DNA of 62,461 nucleotides from Streptomyces carpinensis (GTDB lineage: Bacteria; Actinomycetota; Actinomycetes; Streptomycetales; Streptomycetaceae): the NCBI RefSeq assembly GCF_002154505.1, contig NZ_MUBM01000221.1:1-62461 (forward strand), written 5' to 3'. The notes under the pieces were generated by a model. The model did not search any database. It was not told the origin of the DNA and saw nothing but the letters and a program-made list of their open reading frames with translations. The translations under genes were made by a program, and so were the position numbers. The number at the start of each line of letters is the position of its first letter. Position 1 is the stretch's first letter. Below, piece after piece: positions 16,953-26,601 of the stretch.

Positions 16953-17855
16953 TCAGAGGTTCCGGGCGCGACGGTTGGCGCGCAGGTAGACGATGGCGAA
17001 TGCGAGCGAGACGACGACGAGTACGTTGCTCATCGCGGCACCGCGCCCGAACTCGGACTGACGAAAGGACAGTTCGTAGGCCTGGGTGGCGATGGTCTGA
17101 GTGGCGCCTGCCGGTCCTCCGCCCGTCACCACGAGGATGATGTCCAGCACCTTGACCGTGTAGATCGCGCCCAGCACCAGCACGACGCTCACCACGGGCC
17201 GCAGCAGCGGCCAGGTGACATGGCGGAACGACGCCAGTGGGCCGGCGCCGTCCAGCTTCGCCGCCTCGTACAGGTGCGTGGGGATGTCCTGCAGGCCGCC
17301 GTACAGGATCGCGGTGTTGAAGGGGATGCCGACCCAGATGTTGACGAGGATCACCGACACCAGCGCCTGTGAGGTGCCGGTGAGCCAGGGAACGCCGGAC
17401 GACGAGAGACGGAGGCCGCGCAGCGCCGCGTTGACGACTCCCGTGTCGGGGTCGAGCATCCACCTCCATGTGGTCCCGGAGACGACCAGCGGCAACAGCC
17501 ACGGCAGCAGCAGAAGCGAGCGCAGAACGCCGCCGAGCGGGAAGCGGCGCTGGAAGAACAGGGCGAAGGCCAGGCCGAGCACGAACTGCCCGCATATCGA
17601 GCCGGCCGTGAACAGGACCGTGGTCAGCAGAGCTCTGGGGAACAGGTCCGACGCCAGGATCTTCGAGTAGTTCTCCAGCCCCACGAACGGCGCGGCACCC
17701 GTGTAGAACGTCGTGGTCGTGTACTGCTGGAGGCTCATCACGATGTTCTTGACGATCGGGTAGCCGAAGAACAGCAGCAGGTACGTCGCGGCGGGCACGA
17801 TGAACATCCACTGGGCCAGCCGCTCCCGGAAACGCGCCCGGGCCGGGTCAGTCAC
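16953..17855 (-). CDS. Carbohydrate ABC transporter permease (MalF type)
   Basis: A 300-residue permease of the MalF/UgpA family with six helices and an EAA loop (HLYEAAKLDGAGPLASF). The preferred GTG at 17855 overlaps the end of the binding-protein gene (GTGACTGA), giving translational coupling; a longer reading to 17906 is possible but would overlap further. It pairs with the MalG-type permease downstream. The substrate is probably an oligosaccharide, not identifiable from sequence. Confidence 0.93.
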   Translation of the reverse strand: MTDPARARFRERLAQWMFIVPAATYLLLFFGYPIVKNIVMSLQQYTTTTFYTGAAPFVGLENYSKILASDLFPRALLTTVLFTAGSICGQFVLGLAFALFFQRRFPLGGVLRSLLLLPWLLPLVVSGTTWRWMLDPDTGVVNAALRGLRLSSSGVPWLTGTSQALVSVILVNIWVGIPFNTAILYGGLQDIPTHLYEAAKLDGAGPLASFRHVTWPLLRPVVSVVLVLGAIYTVKVLDIILVVTGGGPAGATQTIATQAYELSFRQSEFGRGAAMSNVLVVVSLAFAIVYLRANRRARNL

Positions 17856-19101
17856 GGGCCACGATCCGCTGCGCACGCCTGAGGGCTTCCTGCGGCGACT
17901 GCTCACCCGTGAGCGCGGACTGGATGGCGGTGTATATCCCGGTCGCCGCCTTGGGCCATCTGACGCCGAGTTCGCTGGTACGGGCGCGCGCCGCTTTCAC
18001 GCTCTTGACGAAGGCGCTCATCGACGGGGTCTGCTCGGCGTACTGGGCGGCCACCTCGGTGCGGGAGGGCACGGTGAAGTGCTGCTTGGCCAGTGTGAGC
18101 ATGTTCGAGGAGTTGTTCAGGCAGGCGAGAACCTGGGCGGCCTTCTTCTGCCGGGCCTTGGAAGGGTTCTGCGGGACCGTCCACACCTCACCGCCGAGCG
18201 GCGTGACCGGAGTCTGCCCTGTCCGGGGAACGGGGATGGGGGCCACTCCCCAGTGCAGGTTCTTGTCCTTGTCCAGGGCCGGGATCCGCCAGGGACCGTT
18301 GACCATCATGGCCGTCCGTCCGGCGGCGAACTGATCGTGGACGTCGGCCTGTGTCCAGTTCAGCACCGACTTCGACATGGATCCGCTCTTCACCAGGTCG
18401 ACCCACAGCTGAAGTGCCTGTGCCGCCTTTGGGGTGTCCAGCTTCTTCTCGTCGCCGCCGTTGGACCACAGGAAGGGCAAGAACTGCCAGGCGCCCTCGA
18501 AAGTGGCGTTCGCGTCGACCGCCATGCCGTAGCGCCCGGGACGTGTCAGCCTGGCCGCTGCCGCCTTCAGCTCCTCCCAGTTCCTCGGTACTGCCACGCC
18601 GGCCTCGGCGAGCATGTCCTTGTTGTAGAAGAGGGCGACCGTGCTGACGTAGGGGGCCAGGCCGTACACCTTTCCCTCGTACGTGCCCGCCGACAGGATG
18701 CCCTTGGCGAAGCCGCCCGAGTCGATGCCGTACTGGTCCAGCGGGGTCAGCGCACCGGTCTGTGCGATCTGCTGCAGATCGGCGTTGTCCAGCATCAACA
18801 GGTCGGGAAGGGTCCGCGACGACGCCTGCTGGAGGACCTTGGGGATGAGCGACGCTCCGGGAACGCTCGTCTGCTCGACTCTTACACCGGCGGTCTTGCC
18901 ACAGGCGGTGAGCATCTCGCCCCACTGGGTGTGTTCGGGTTCGTCGGTGTAGTAGTCGAGCACGGTGATGGAGGTGACCTTGCCTGTGGCGGACCCGGCA
19001 CCGGTTCCGCCACCGCACCCGGTGGTGGCGAGCACCAAGGCGATGATCCCGGTCAAAAGGGCGGCGGTTCGCCGCGTCGGCGGTCTGGCCGGTGAGGTCA
19101 T
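17848..19101 (-). CDS. Sugar ABC transporter substrate-binding lipoprotein
   Basis: A 417-residue extracellular solute-binding protein of family 1 (MalE-like). The N-terminus is a lipoprotein signal with lipobox ATTGC (Cys near residue 28), so it is anchored outside the membrane. Typical segments include LFYNKDMLAEAGV, WEELKAAAARL and GRTAMMVNGPW. It starts at ATG 19101 and is the first gene of the importer operon. A perfect palindrome (19203-19212) lies about 100 bases upstream and may be its operator. Confidence 0.92.
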   Translation of the reverse strand: MTSPARPPTRRTAALLTGIIALVLATTGCGGGTGAGSATGKVTSITVLDYYTDEPEHTQWGEMLTACGKTAGVRVEQTSVPGASLIPKVLQQASSRTLPDLLMLDNADLQQIAQTGALTPLDQYGIDSGGFAKGILSAGTYEGKVYGLAPYVSTVALFYNKDMLAEAGVAVPRNWEELKAAAARLTRPGRYGMAVDANATFEGAWQFLPFLWSNGGDEKKLDTPKAAQALQLWVDLVKSGSMSKSVLNWTQADVHDQFAAGRTAMMVNGPWRIPALDKDKNLHWGVAPIPVPRTGQTPVTPLGGEVWTVPQNPSKARQKKAAQVLACLNNSSNMLTLAKQHFTVPSRTEVAAQYAEQTPSMSAFVKSVKAARARTSELGVRWPKAATGIYTAIQSALTGEQSPQEALRRAQRIVARD

Positions 19102-19202
19102 GCTGGTGCCTTTACCGAGTGGCTGTCTGTGGCCGGGGTGGGTGTCGCGAAGGTGATCGGACTTCAGGGGGTGCGGTCGGAATGCTCCAAAGAGGCACAT
19201 TC

Positions 19203-19212
19203 CGTTCGAACG
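19203..19212. promoter_or_regulatory. CGTTCGAACG operator candidate for sugar importer
   Basis: CGTTCGAACG is a perfect palindrome flanked by CAT and ATG, extending the symmetry. It lies between the importer start and the neighbouring hydrolase. The form, with a central CG, suits a LacI-type repressor, but no LacI gene is adjacent. Confidence 0.35.
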
Positions 19213-19326
19213 CATGTTATAGGGTCCTGGCCGGCCGACGGCGTGGAGCATCCGGACGACCGACGTCCGTAGGACGCGGCGGCGGTCCCGTGGACACGAG
19301 GACGCGGGATCACCCCTTCCACCTGC

Positions 19327-20100
19327 TCAGAAGACGTGCCGAAGCCCATCGTCAGCGCAGTCACCGGGATCACTGCCCTGTTCGGCGGCTTCCCGGATCA
19401 TCGCCGCCACGGCGTCGGGTTGCGACAGCACCACGGCGTGCGAGGCGTCCAGCACGTATTCGGTGGCCGCCATGCGTTGCGCCATGAAGCGCTGAGCGGT
19501 GGGGCTGAGTATCCGGTCGGCGGTCGCGATGGCGTACCAGGACGGCTTGGAGGCCCATGCCGGCGGACCCGATCTACTGGTCAGCGCGCCGCAGGCGACC
19601 GGGCGTTGCGTCACGGACAGCACCTTCTTGACACCGGTCGGCAGGTCGTCGGCGTACACCTGCGGGAACCGTTCCCTATGGATGTAGAGCTCGGTGTCCG
19701 GGCCGCCGGGAACCTGGGCGGGGAGGGCGGCGGCACAGGTCGCGTCGGCCCCCGGCACGGGGGCGAAGCGGTTCGTGATGTCCAGGACGCACTCGCCCGT
19801 GTCGAGCCCGAACGCCGCGACGTAGCACAAGGCCACGACGTTGTCGGCGTCGGTGGCGGCGTGGGTGATCACCGCGCCGCCGTAGTCGTGGCCGACCAGC
19901 ACGACCGGGACGTCGATGTCGCGCACCACGCTCCGGATGTAGGCGGCGTCCTGCGCCAGACCGCGCAGCGGGTTCGCCGGGGCGCGCACGGTCAGCCCGG
20001 CGGCGTGAAGGAGGCTGATGACCTCAGCCCACGACGAGGCGTCGGTGAACGCCCCGTGCACAAGCACGATGGTCGGCGGTAGGGGAGTGGATCTGTGCAT
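19327..20100 (-). CDS. Alpha/beta hydrolase with Asp at the nucleophile elbow
   Basis: A 257-residue alpha/beta hydrolase of the small EstC-like group (TIVLVHGAFTDASSWAEV). The elbow reads GHDYGG with D72, where the paralogue at 25876 has Ser (GHSYGG). Asp at this place is used by dehalogenases and epoxide hydrolases, so the reaction may differ from an esterase. The catalytic His is probably in LDASHAVVLSQP. The ATG at 20100 is chosen because homology begins at once; an upstream ATG at 20163 lacks support. It lies downstream of the LAL regulator in the same direction (88 bases), so joint control is possible. Confidence 0.85.
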   Translation of the reverse strand: MHRSTPLPPTIVLVHGAFTDASSWAEVISLLHAAGLTVRAPANPLRGLAQDAAYIRSVVRDIDVPVVLVGHDYGGAVITHAATDADNVVALCYVAAFGLDTGECVLDITNRFAPVPGADATCAAALPAQVPGGPDTELYIHRERFPQVYADDLPTGVKKVLSVTQRPVACGALTSRSGPPAWASKPSWYAIATADRILSPTAQRFMAQRMAATEYVLDASHAVVLSQPDAVAAMIREAAEQGSDPGDCADDGLRHVF

Positions 20101-20188
20101 GCCGATGACCTCCGGCTGAGTGCGGGGACGCCCCAGCCAAGCGCGTTCACGTTGTCGGGGCATCGCGTGAACGTACCAAGGTCTCCGC

Positions 20189-22936
20189 TCAGCCGTCGGG
20201 CAAGGCCATGACCAGATTGGCCAGCTGGACCCGGGAGTTGACCGACAGCTTGCGGAAGACGGACGTCAGGTGGGTGTTGACGGTGTGCGGGGAGACGACG
20301 AGCAGGTCGGCGGCCGACCGGTTGGTGTGCCCCTCGGCGATAAGGCGCGCGACCTTCTTCTCCGACGCCGTGAGGGCGCCCCAGCCCTGGACGGGGCGCC
20401 GCGAGGCCGCTGCCCTGCGGCTGCCGGCTCCGGCACCCTCCAGAGCGCGCTGTACGCGTGCCGCTGCGGCGTGGGCGCCTGACTCCGCGAACGTGTCACG
20501 GGCGTGAGTCAGCGAGGCCACCGCCTGATGTTTCCGGCCGGCTGCCAGCAGTGCCTGTCCGAGATCGGCGTATGCGGCGGCCCGGACCAGTGGGCGAGGG
20601 CTTGCCTTGAGCAGCTCGACGGAGCGTTCGAGCATGGCGAGGTCGTTCTTCACGAGCCCGAGGGCCTGCGCCGCGATGCCCGTGGCGGTCGGTACGGCGG
20701 GATTGCGTGCGGCGTGGGCTTCGGCCTGTGCGGCCAGGTCCTGGGCGAGCTCGTGCTCGGCGCCCCGCAGGGCCATGCGTATCGCGGAATCGACCCAGTC
20801 GCGCAACAGCCGCCAACGCATAAAGAAACCTTCCTGCTGTACTTGCCGAACCTTGTCGACGGCAAGCCCGACGTCCCCGTCGGCCTCGGCGTGGACGGCT
20901 TCCAGGAAGCGCACCGCCGCTGTGTTCCCCGGGTTCGGCTTGACCGCCAGTCCCACCCGCGCTGCGGCCAAGTGCTCGCGCGCCGCTTCCCGGTCGCCTC
21001 GCAGCAGAGCGATTCTGGAGCGGATCACGCGACCGTTCACCTGGTGGACGGGTACCTGTACCTCGTCTTCCAGGCGCTCCATGGTCACGAAGTCCGCGTC
21101 GGCGTCGTCGAGCCGGCCGAGCCCCAGATCGTGCTGGCCCTGTGCCCACAGCATCATTGCCTGACGCATCGCCCTGGCATCGTCCGTCGCCTGCGAGAGC
21201 AGCCGTTCGCCGGCCGCGAAGTCGTCCACGTGCAGGTGAGCGACGATCTCTTCGGGAAGGAAGGCGGAATCGACGGCGCTGAGTGCGGCGAAGCGCTCCA
21301 GCGCGACCGCGTTCTCACCCGCGTTCTGCGCGATCTCACCGAGCCCGAACAGGGCCAGGACGTGCGCCTCACGGTCACCGATGGTGGTAGCGGCACGCAG
21401 CGCGGTCTCGCCGGCCTCACGCGCCGCGGCGAGATCATGGTCCCGGGACAAGGCCAGTGCGCGCAGGGCGGCCAGCCTCGCCGCGATCTCGGGGGCGGCG
21501 CCTCCCATGGCGAGGCCAGCTTCGGCCCGGCGGCGCAATTCGCCGGCGAGATCCATGTTCCACAGCGTCCCGCCGAGGGTGGCCTGCAGCCGGCTGAACA
21601 CCTCCAGCGGTGGCCGGGAGGCCAGTAGCCGGTCGCCTGCCGACAGCGCCTCCCGGTTCCTGCCGGCCCGAGTCAAGCAGAGGATCGTCTGCTCACCCAC
21701 GGTGAACCTCAGCGGCCGCCCCGCCGGCACCAGTTCGAGGGCGCGCGTCATCAGGTCGGCCGCGAGGCCAGGCGTGACCGGCACCACGTCGTCGGCCGCT
21801 CGTTGCAACAGCGCCACGGCTTCCTCGTCTCCGGGCCGGGCTCCCCTGAGGATGTGCGGCACCGCGTCGATCGGCCGGTGGCCCGCGGCGACGAGGTGGT
21901 GAGCAGCCTCCCGGTGAAGAGCCTTCCGGGCTGACGGCGGGATGTCTGCGTAGACCGCCTGGCGCAGGAGGTCGTGCCGGAAGACCAGATGATCGCCGTC
22001 GTCGTCGAGGAGTCCGGCGCGCACGGCTTCGTCGAGCGCCGCGACCGATGCGGCGGTCGGTTGGCCGCAGAGCGCCGCGGCGTCGTGGAAGCTGAAACTG
22101 CGGCCCAGCACGGCTCCCATCCGAAGGAAGCGCAGTGTGCCGGGTTGCAGGGACTTGAGTCTGGCGCGCACACCCACCACCAGCCGTGGGGGCATGGGTT
22201 CGTCCGAGGCCTCGGCGGTCCGCAGTCCCGCGAGCATCTCGACTGCCAGAAAAGGGTTCCCACCGGCTCCGTCCAGCAAGTCCCGAACGCGCCCGTCGAC
22301 CACTGCCCCGAGTGTGTCGCCTGCCAGTTGATCGATGGCCACGCCGGACAGCGGCCCCAAGGTCATCGTGACCGTCGGGAGGTTGCCGGTCGCGGCTGCG
22401 ACGACGTCTTCCGCCGGAGCGGCGGGCTCCCGTCGACCGGTCAGCAGCCACAGAACCGGCGAGGTCCGCAGGCGTGTCGGAAGCTGCTTCAGGGCGAACA
22501 GGCTCAGCGGGTCGGCCCACTGCACGTCGTCCAGACCGATCAGTACGGGCGCGCTGCCCGCTGTGGCCTCGATCGCCTCCGCCAGGCGTTCCACCAGCCA
22601 GATCCGCTGATCGTGATTGCGGGTGAGATCGCCGAAGGCATCGCCGGACAGCAGCGGCTGGTCGCCGTGCAGAACGCAGGCCGCCAACGACGAGAACGGC
22701 ACGATGTGATGAAGCTCATCGGCCTTGCCGAGGCCGACCGAGAATCCCGCTGCCCTGGCCCTGGAGACGGCCTCGACGAGCAACGTGGTCTTACCGATGC
22801 CCGGTTCGCCCTGGATCAGGGCCAGCCCGCCGCTGCCGGTGCGGGCCACCGAGGCGATCAGCGCCTGCAACTCCTCGATTTCGGCCTCTCGGCCGCGTAG
22901 ACCGCTACGGGTCAGCGATCCGTGTGGCCCCGCCAC
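20189..22936 (-). CDS. LAL-type LuxR-family ATPase regulator
   Basis: A 915-residue large ATP-binding regulator of the LuxR family. Walker A GEPGIGKTT lies at about residues 43-51 and Walker B LIGLDDVQWAD near residue 130. A long helical TPR-like middle follows. The C-terminal LuxR helix-turn-helix (about 850-912) contains LIAEGHTNRSAADLLVVSPH and VNTHLTSVFRKL. LAL proteins commonly activate secondary-metabolite or catabolic genes. Its targets are unknown; the Asp-elbow hydrolase immediately downstream is the nearest candidate. The remnant of a second LAL lies just upstream. Confidence 0.93.
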   Translation of the reverse strand: MAGPHGSLTRSGLRGREAEIEELQALIASVARTGSGGLALIQGEPGIGKTTLLVEAVSRARAAGFSVGLGKADELHHIVPFSSLAACVLHGDQPLLSGDAFGDLTRNHDQRIWLVERLAEAIEATAGSAPVLIGLDDVQWADPLSLFALKQLPTRLRTSPVLWLLTGRREPAAPAEDVVAAATGNLPTVTMTLGPLSGVAIDQLAGDTLGAVVDGRVRDLLDGAGGNPFLAVEMLAGLRTAEASDEPMPPRLVVGVRARLKSLQPGTLRFLRMGAVLGRSFSFHDAAALCGQPTAASVAALDEAVRAGLLDDDGDHLVFRHDLLRQAVYADIPPSARKALHREAAHHLVAAGHRPIDAVPHILRGARPGDEEAVALLQRAADDVVPVTPGLAADLMTRALELVPAGRPLRFTVGEQTILCLTRAGRNREALSAGDRLLASRPPLEVFSRLQATLGGTLWNMDLAGELRRRAEAGLAMGGAAPEIAARLAALRALALSRDHDLAAAREAGETALRAATTIGDREAHVLALFGLGEIAQNAGENAVALERFAALSAVDSAFLPEEIVAHLHVDDFAAGERLLSQATDDARAMRQAMMLWAQGQHDLGLGRLDDADADFVTMERLEDEVQVPVHQVNGRVIRSRIALLRGDREAAREHLAAARVGLAVKPNPGNTAAVRFLEAVHAEADGDVGLAVDKVRQVQQEGFFMRWRLLRDWVDSAIRMALRGAEHELAQDLAAQAEAHAARNPAVPTATGIAAQALGLVKNDLAMLERSVELLKASPRPLVRAAAYADLGQALLAAGRKHQAVASLTHARDTFAESGAHAAAARVQRALEGAGAGSRRAAASRRPVQGWGALTASEKKVARLIAEGHTNRSAADLLVVSPHTVNTHLTSVFRKLSVNSRVQLANLVMALPDG

Positions 22937-23106
22937 TCATGTCCCTTCCGTTCCGCGCTCGCCTGTCGGAGCCGGACCCAGCCACTGCGGGCGAGTGACC
23001 GCACCCGGTCCCTTCCTCCGACGTGAAGATCCTCGCAGAGAGCCGCGGACGTGCACATCACATGAGTCCCGGCCGATCGTAACAGGGGGCATGGGATGCG
23101 AAGCGG

Positions 23107-23439
23107 TCACTCTCTGTGTTCGCGCGCGTCCACCAGCCGGGCGAGTTCGATCCGGGAGGTGATGCCGAGCTCGGTGAACGCGTGACGCAGGTCGGAGCTC
23201 ACGGTGTGCGGTGCGACCGCGAGGCGCTCCGCGGTCTGCCGGTTCGTGAGGCCTTGAGCCACCAGACGGATCAGCGCGACCTCCGAGGCGGTCAACTCCG
23301 GCCACATCGTGACGGACCCCTTGGACGTCGCACGGCGCCGAGGCGATCCCAGGGCCCGCGGGCGACGGCGTACGCGTGCGGCGTCGCGCTCGGCGCCGGC
23401 CCGGGTGTGGAGGTCGAGCGCCTGGTCGAGGTGGGGCAC
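23107..23439 (-). pseudogene. C-terminal stub of a second LuxR/LAL regulator
   Basis: Only the LuxR output domain is left: LTASEVALIRLVAQGLTNRQ, then ERLAVAPHTVSSDLRHAFTEL. The frame stays open upstream to about 23627 with no good start; a GTG at 23439 would give 110 residues. The upstream part reads like a degraded helical region. It could be expressed as a small free-standing helix-turn-helix protein, but loss of an ATPase N-terminus is the simpler reading. It lies between an intact LAL gene and an MFS gene in the same orientation. Confidence 0.6.
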
Positions 23440-23650
23440 GGCGTGGACGGCGCGCCGCGCGGCCGGCTTGCGCCCGGTGTCCAGCGCCGGGGCCCGGGGA
23501 ACCGGCCGGGGGACGCCGACGTACGACTCGACCGAGCGCAGGAGAAGGCCGAGGTCGTCGTCGAGCAGTGCGATGATCGCCGGCCGCTCCGGGCATGCTG
23601 CCTCTCGGATCCCGTTCCCGGCCTGCCTTTACGTGCCCCTCTCGGACCGG

Positions 23651-24895
23651 TCACGGGGTTGTGGCGCCGGGCTTCGCCGCCGCACGCTGCCGGCGCTCGG
23701 TGGTCCAGTAGAGGAGGGCGATCAAGGGCAGGGCGGCGCCGAGGACGGTGAGCGCGCTCCAGCCTCCGGCGTGGTAGACGACCGAGCCGAGTTGGGAGCC
23801 GACCGCGCCGCCCGCGAAGAACGTGGCGATGAAGGCGCTGTTGAGGCGGGCGCGGGCGGCGGAGTCGAGTTGGTAGATGGTGTGCTGGCCGAGGATCAGG
23901 GTGGTCTGTACGGCCGTGTCGACGAGGATCGCGGCCAGAGCGATCAGTACGACGCTGTGTCCGCCGAACCCGGCGAGCGCGAAGGCCAGGGCGGCGACCA
24001 CGAACGCGATGCCGGTCATGGGGCGGACGAGCCCCCGGTCGGCCCAGTGCCCGGCGAACGGGGCTACGGCCGCGCCGGCCGCGCCGACGAGGGCGAACAC
24101 TCCGACTCCGACCGAGGAGTAGTGGAAGCGGGGACCGGTCAGGACGAAGGAGACCGTGGTCCAGAAGGCACTGAAGGCGCCGAACATCGCCGCCTGGTAG
24201 AGACCGCGGCGCAGCAGTGCCGGGTGCGTGCGCGCCAGCCGGACGGTGGAGCGCAGCACGTGGTGGTACGGCATGGTCGTGGTGGGCGCGTGCTGCGGCA
24301 GGGCCGCGCGGAGGGCCACCGCGAGCACGGCCATCAGGGCGGCGGAGCCGAGGAAGACGACACGCCAGCCGGCGAGGTCCGAGACCAGACTGCTCAGCGT
24401 GCGGGAGAGCAGGATGCCGGTGAGCAGGCCGCTCATCACCCGGCCGACGACACGGCCCCGGGCGTGGTCGGGAGCGAGGCCGGCGGCGAAGGGTACGAGG
24501 ACCTGGGCGACGACCGAGGTGGCGCCGCTGACCAGTGAGGCGATCAGCAGCATGGGGAAGCTGGTGGCGAGCCCCGCCGCCACCAGGGCGACGGTCGTGA
24601 CCGCCAGCAGGACGGTGATCAGGTTGCGCTTCTCCAGGCGGTCACCGAGCGGGACGAGGAAGAGCATGCCGATCACGTAGCCGACCTGAGTGAGCGTGAT
24701 CAGTGCGCCGGTGGTGGCCGTGCTGGTATGGAAGACAGCGCTCAGTGACGACAGCAGAGGCTGGGCGTAGTACAGGTTGGCGACCGTCATGCCGGAGGCG
24801 ACTGCCAGGAGCGCGACCAGCCAACCCGGCACGCCGTGAGGGGCGGTTGCGGTTGCGAGCCGGCGCGAGCTCCGGATATCGGGCGAGGCGGACAT
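23651..24895 (-). CDS. MFS transporter (drug/sugar efflux type)
   Basis: A 414-residue membrane protein with about twelve helices. Motif A-like GDRLEKRN follows helix 2. The start of the first helix (ASGMTVANLYYAQPLL) is typical of the YnfM/AraJ-like MFS efflux group. ATG 24895 has AAGGTG upstream; a longer reading to 24979 is unsupported. Export of a small hydrophobic compound is likely, substrate unknown. An inverted repeat 150 bases upstream may be an operator. Confidence 0.9.
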   Translation of the reverse strand: MSASPDIRSSRRLATATAPHGVPGWLVALLAVASGMTVANLYYAQPLLSSLSAVFHTSTATTGALITLTQVGYVIGMLFLVPLGDRLEKRNLITVLLAVTTVALVAAGLATSFPMLLIASLVSGATSVVAQVLVPFAAGLAPDHARGRVVGRVMSGLLTGILLSRTLSSLVSDLAGWRVVFLGSAALMAVLAVALRAALPQHAPTTTMPYHHVLRSTVRLARTHPALLRRGLYQAAMFGAFSAFWTTVSFVLTGPRFHYSSVGVGVFALVGAAGAAVAPFAGHWADRGLVRPMTGIAFVVAALAFALAGFGGHSVVLIALAAILVDTAVQTTLILGQHTIYQLDSAARARLNSAFIATFFAGGAVGSQLGSVVYHAGGWSALTVLGAALPLIALLYWTTERRQRAAAKPGATTP

Positions 24896-25326
24896 GTGCA
24901 CCTTCTTGACGAGGAGAGCCGGATACCGGCGCGGACACGAGTGCTGTGGGGTGGCCGGCAGCTTCTTTGATGCCGTCACGCAGGCAACAGCGTCCGTCCA
25001 CCCTCGGTGCTTCCCTGTCTGATGCGATGGTTCGGAATGTCAGTCATCTCCATCGGAGATAAGCCGCAGCTTCCCCTGCCGCCGGCGCCTCGGGCCCGCC
25101 CGTGGCGGCCGAGGCGCAGGGGTCGACCCGGATCACGCACACGGCCCCGGAACAGCCGCGACGGACCTGTGGTGGCGGCCGCCCCTCGAAGAGATCGAGG
25201 ACGGACCGTGTCCGGGCTGCCGGTGGCGTCGGGCGAGCGGTCCGTCGGCGTGAGGCCGCCCGTAGCGGTGGCGGCGAGGCCGTCACTCGGCTCGGAAGGC
25301 CGGGAGCAGGTCATGGCACGGGCGGG
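24896..25326. other. Gene-free spacer upstream of MFS gene
   Basis: No gene is supported. The perfect inverted repeat ATCTCC-ATC-GGAGAT at 25046-25060 stands out about 150 bases upstream of the MFS start, and could be a TetR- or MarR-type site. No such regulator is adjacent. Confidence 0.35.
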
Positions 25327-25665
25327 TCACTGCGACAGCACGGTCCTCAGCCACCGCAGGACTTCGGGGGTCACGGGCTCGGCGATGTCGGCGAATTCCT
25401 GGTGCCTCTTGAGGAACTTCGCCACGTAGGGGCAGACCGGCACGGCGCGTCTCCCGGAAGCACGTGTGTCGGTCAGGGCCTGCTGGACGAGGAGCGAGGC
25501 CAGGCCCTGACCGGCGAAGGCGTCATCGATTTCGGTGTGGTAGAAAACGCGCTGGCCGTCGCGGTCGCGGTAGGCGGTGAGGCCGACGGTCTCGCCGTCG
25601 AGGAGTATGTCGTACCGGTGCTTGGCGTCCACTCGCTGGACGGCCGGGGCGGCGGGCTGTGTCAT
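25327..25665 (-). CDS. Small GNAT-like N-acetyltransferase (YjdJ type)
   Basis: A 112-residue protein of the short GCN5-related acetyltransferase group. It shows YDILLDGETVGLTAYRDRDG, the acetyl-CoA loop region FAGQGLASLLVQQAL, and the late CPYVAKFLKRHQEFAD. The ATG at 25665 follows a GAAAGG sequence. The substrate is unknown. It stands alone between the MFS gene and an alpha/beta hydrolase. Confidence 0.85.
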   Translation of the reverse strand: MTQPAAPAVQRVDAKHRYDILLDGETVGLTAYRDRDGQRVFYHTEIDDAFAGQGLASLLVQQALTDTRASGRRAVPVCPYVAKFLKRHQEFADIAEPVTPEVLRWLRTVLSQ

Positions 25666-25875
25666 CGTGAGCCTTTCAGTGGCGCGACGGGGTCTTGCGT
25701 GGCGCGATGGTCGAGTCCGGAAGGGTCGGCGCGGAATGGCGGTCGCCGTCGTGACCATCGACGCCGCCGAAGCGGCCGGACGCGTTCTCTCGGGCTTCCC
25801 TGGCCTCGACGTCGCGCAAGAGCGGCCGCCGGCTGCCGGCTGAGGCCCCACGGCACCGGCCGAGGGCAGGCCGGC

Positions 25876-26601
25876 TCAGTGGGCGGTGGCCCGGACGGCC
25901 TCCTCGATCAACTCGATGACGCGCTCCGGGTGGGCGAGCATCACCAGGTGCGAGGAGTCGACTTCGACGGTGGTCATGCCGGCCCGCTGGTAGCCGTAAC
26001 GCTGCACCTCGGGGTTGATGGTGTGGTCGGCTGCGGCGACCAGACCCCAGGAGGGCCTGGTCTTCCACGCCGCCTTCGGTGCCTTCTCCGCGAAGGCCTG
26101 CGCGGCCAGCGGACGCTGGGAGACGGCGAGGACGGCTGTGACGCGCGGGTCGACGTCGGCGGCGAAGACGGACGGGAACTTGTCGATCTCGACCGACACA
26201 TCGGTGCCGGGAGCGGTGGAGCCCTCGATCGGGACCGGCGTGTGGACGAGCGCGGTGGCGAGGTCGGAGCCGGGGAAGCCACCCTGCAGCTCGCCCAGAC
26301 TCTCGCCCTCCTCAAGGGCGTAGCCGGCCAGGTAGACCAGCGCTCGGACGTTGTCCTCCACACCGGCGACGGTGATGACGGCCCCGCCGTAGGAGTGTCC
26401 GACCAGGACGACCGGTCCCCGTATCCCACGGACGATCGAGGCGATGTAGGCGGAGTCGCCGAGCAGACTGCGGTTGGGCACCGCGGGCGCCACCACGTCC
26501 AGGCCACGGGCGATCAGCTCGGGGATGACGCGGGCGAAGCTGGAGGCGTCGGCGAAGGCGCCGTGGACCAGTACGACGGTCGGGCTGTCGGAACGGGACA
26601 A
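25876..26601 (-). CDS. Alpha/beta hydrolase (Ser nucleophile)
   Basis: A 241-residue EstC-like alpha/beta hydrolase, paralogous to the one at 19327. It has VVLVHGAFADASSFARV, the elbow GHSYGG with Ser, and the likely His in VDSSHLVMLAHP. The start is TTG 26601, preferred because GGGAG precedes it and the protein aligns end to end with its paralogue; no ATG or GTG fits. Ester or lactone hydrolysis is probable. Confidence 0.85.
   Translation of the reverse strand: MSRSDSPTVVLVHGAFADASSFARVIPELIARGLDVVAPAVPNRSLLGDSAYIASIVRGIRGPVVLVGHSYGGAVITVAGVEDNVRALVYLAGYALEEGESLGELQGGFPGSDLATALVHTPVPIEGSTAPGTDVSVEIDKFPSVFAADVDPRVTAVLAVSQRPLAAQAFAEKAPKAAWKTRPSWGLVAAADHTINPEVQRYGYQRAGMTTVEVDSSHLVMLAHPERVIELIEEAVRATAH

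Noticed and set aside
16126..19101. Missing ATPase gene in the MalEFG-like operon read as a broken operon
   Set aside because: Streptomyces sugar importers of this type usually share one MsiK-like ATPase encoded elsewhere, so absence is normal.
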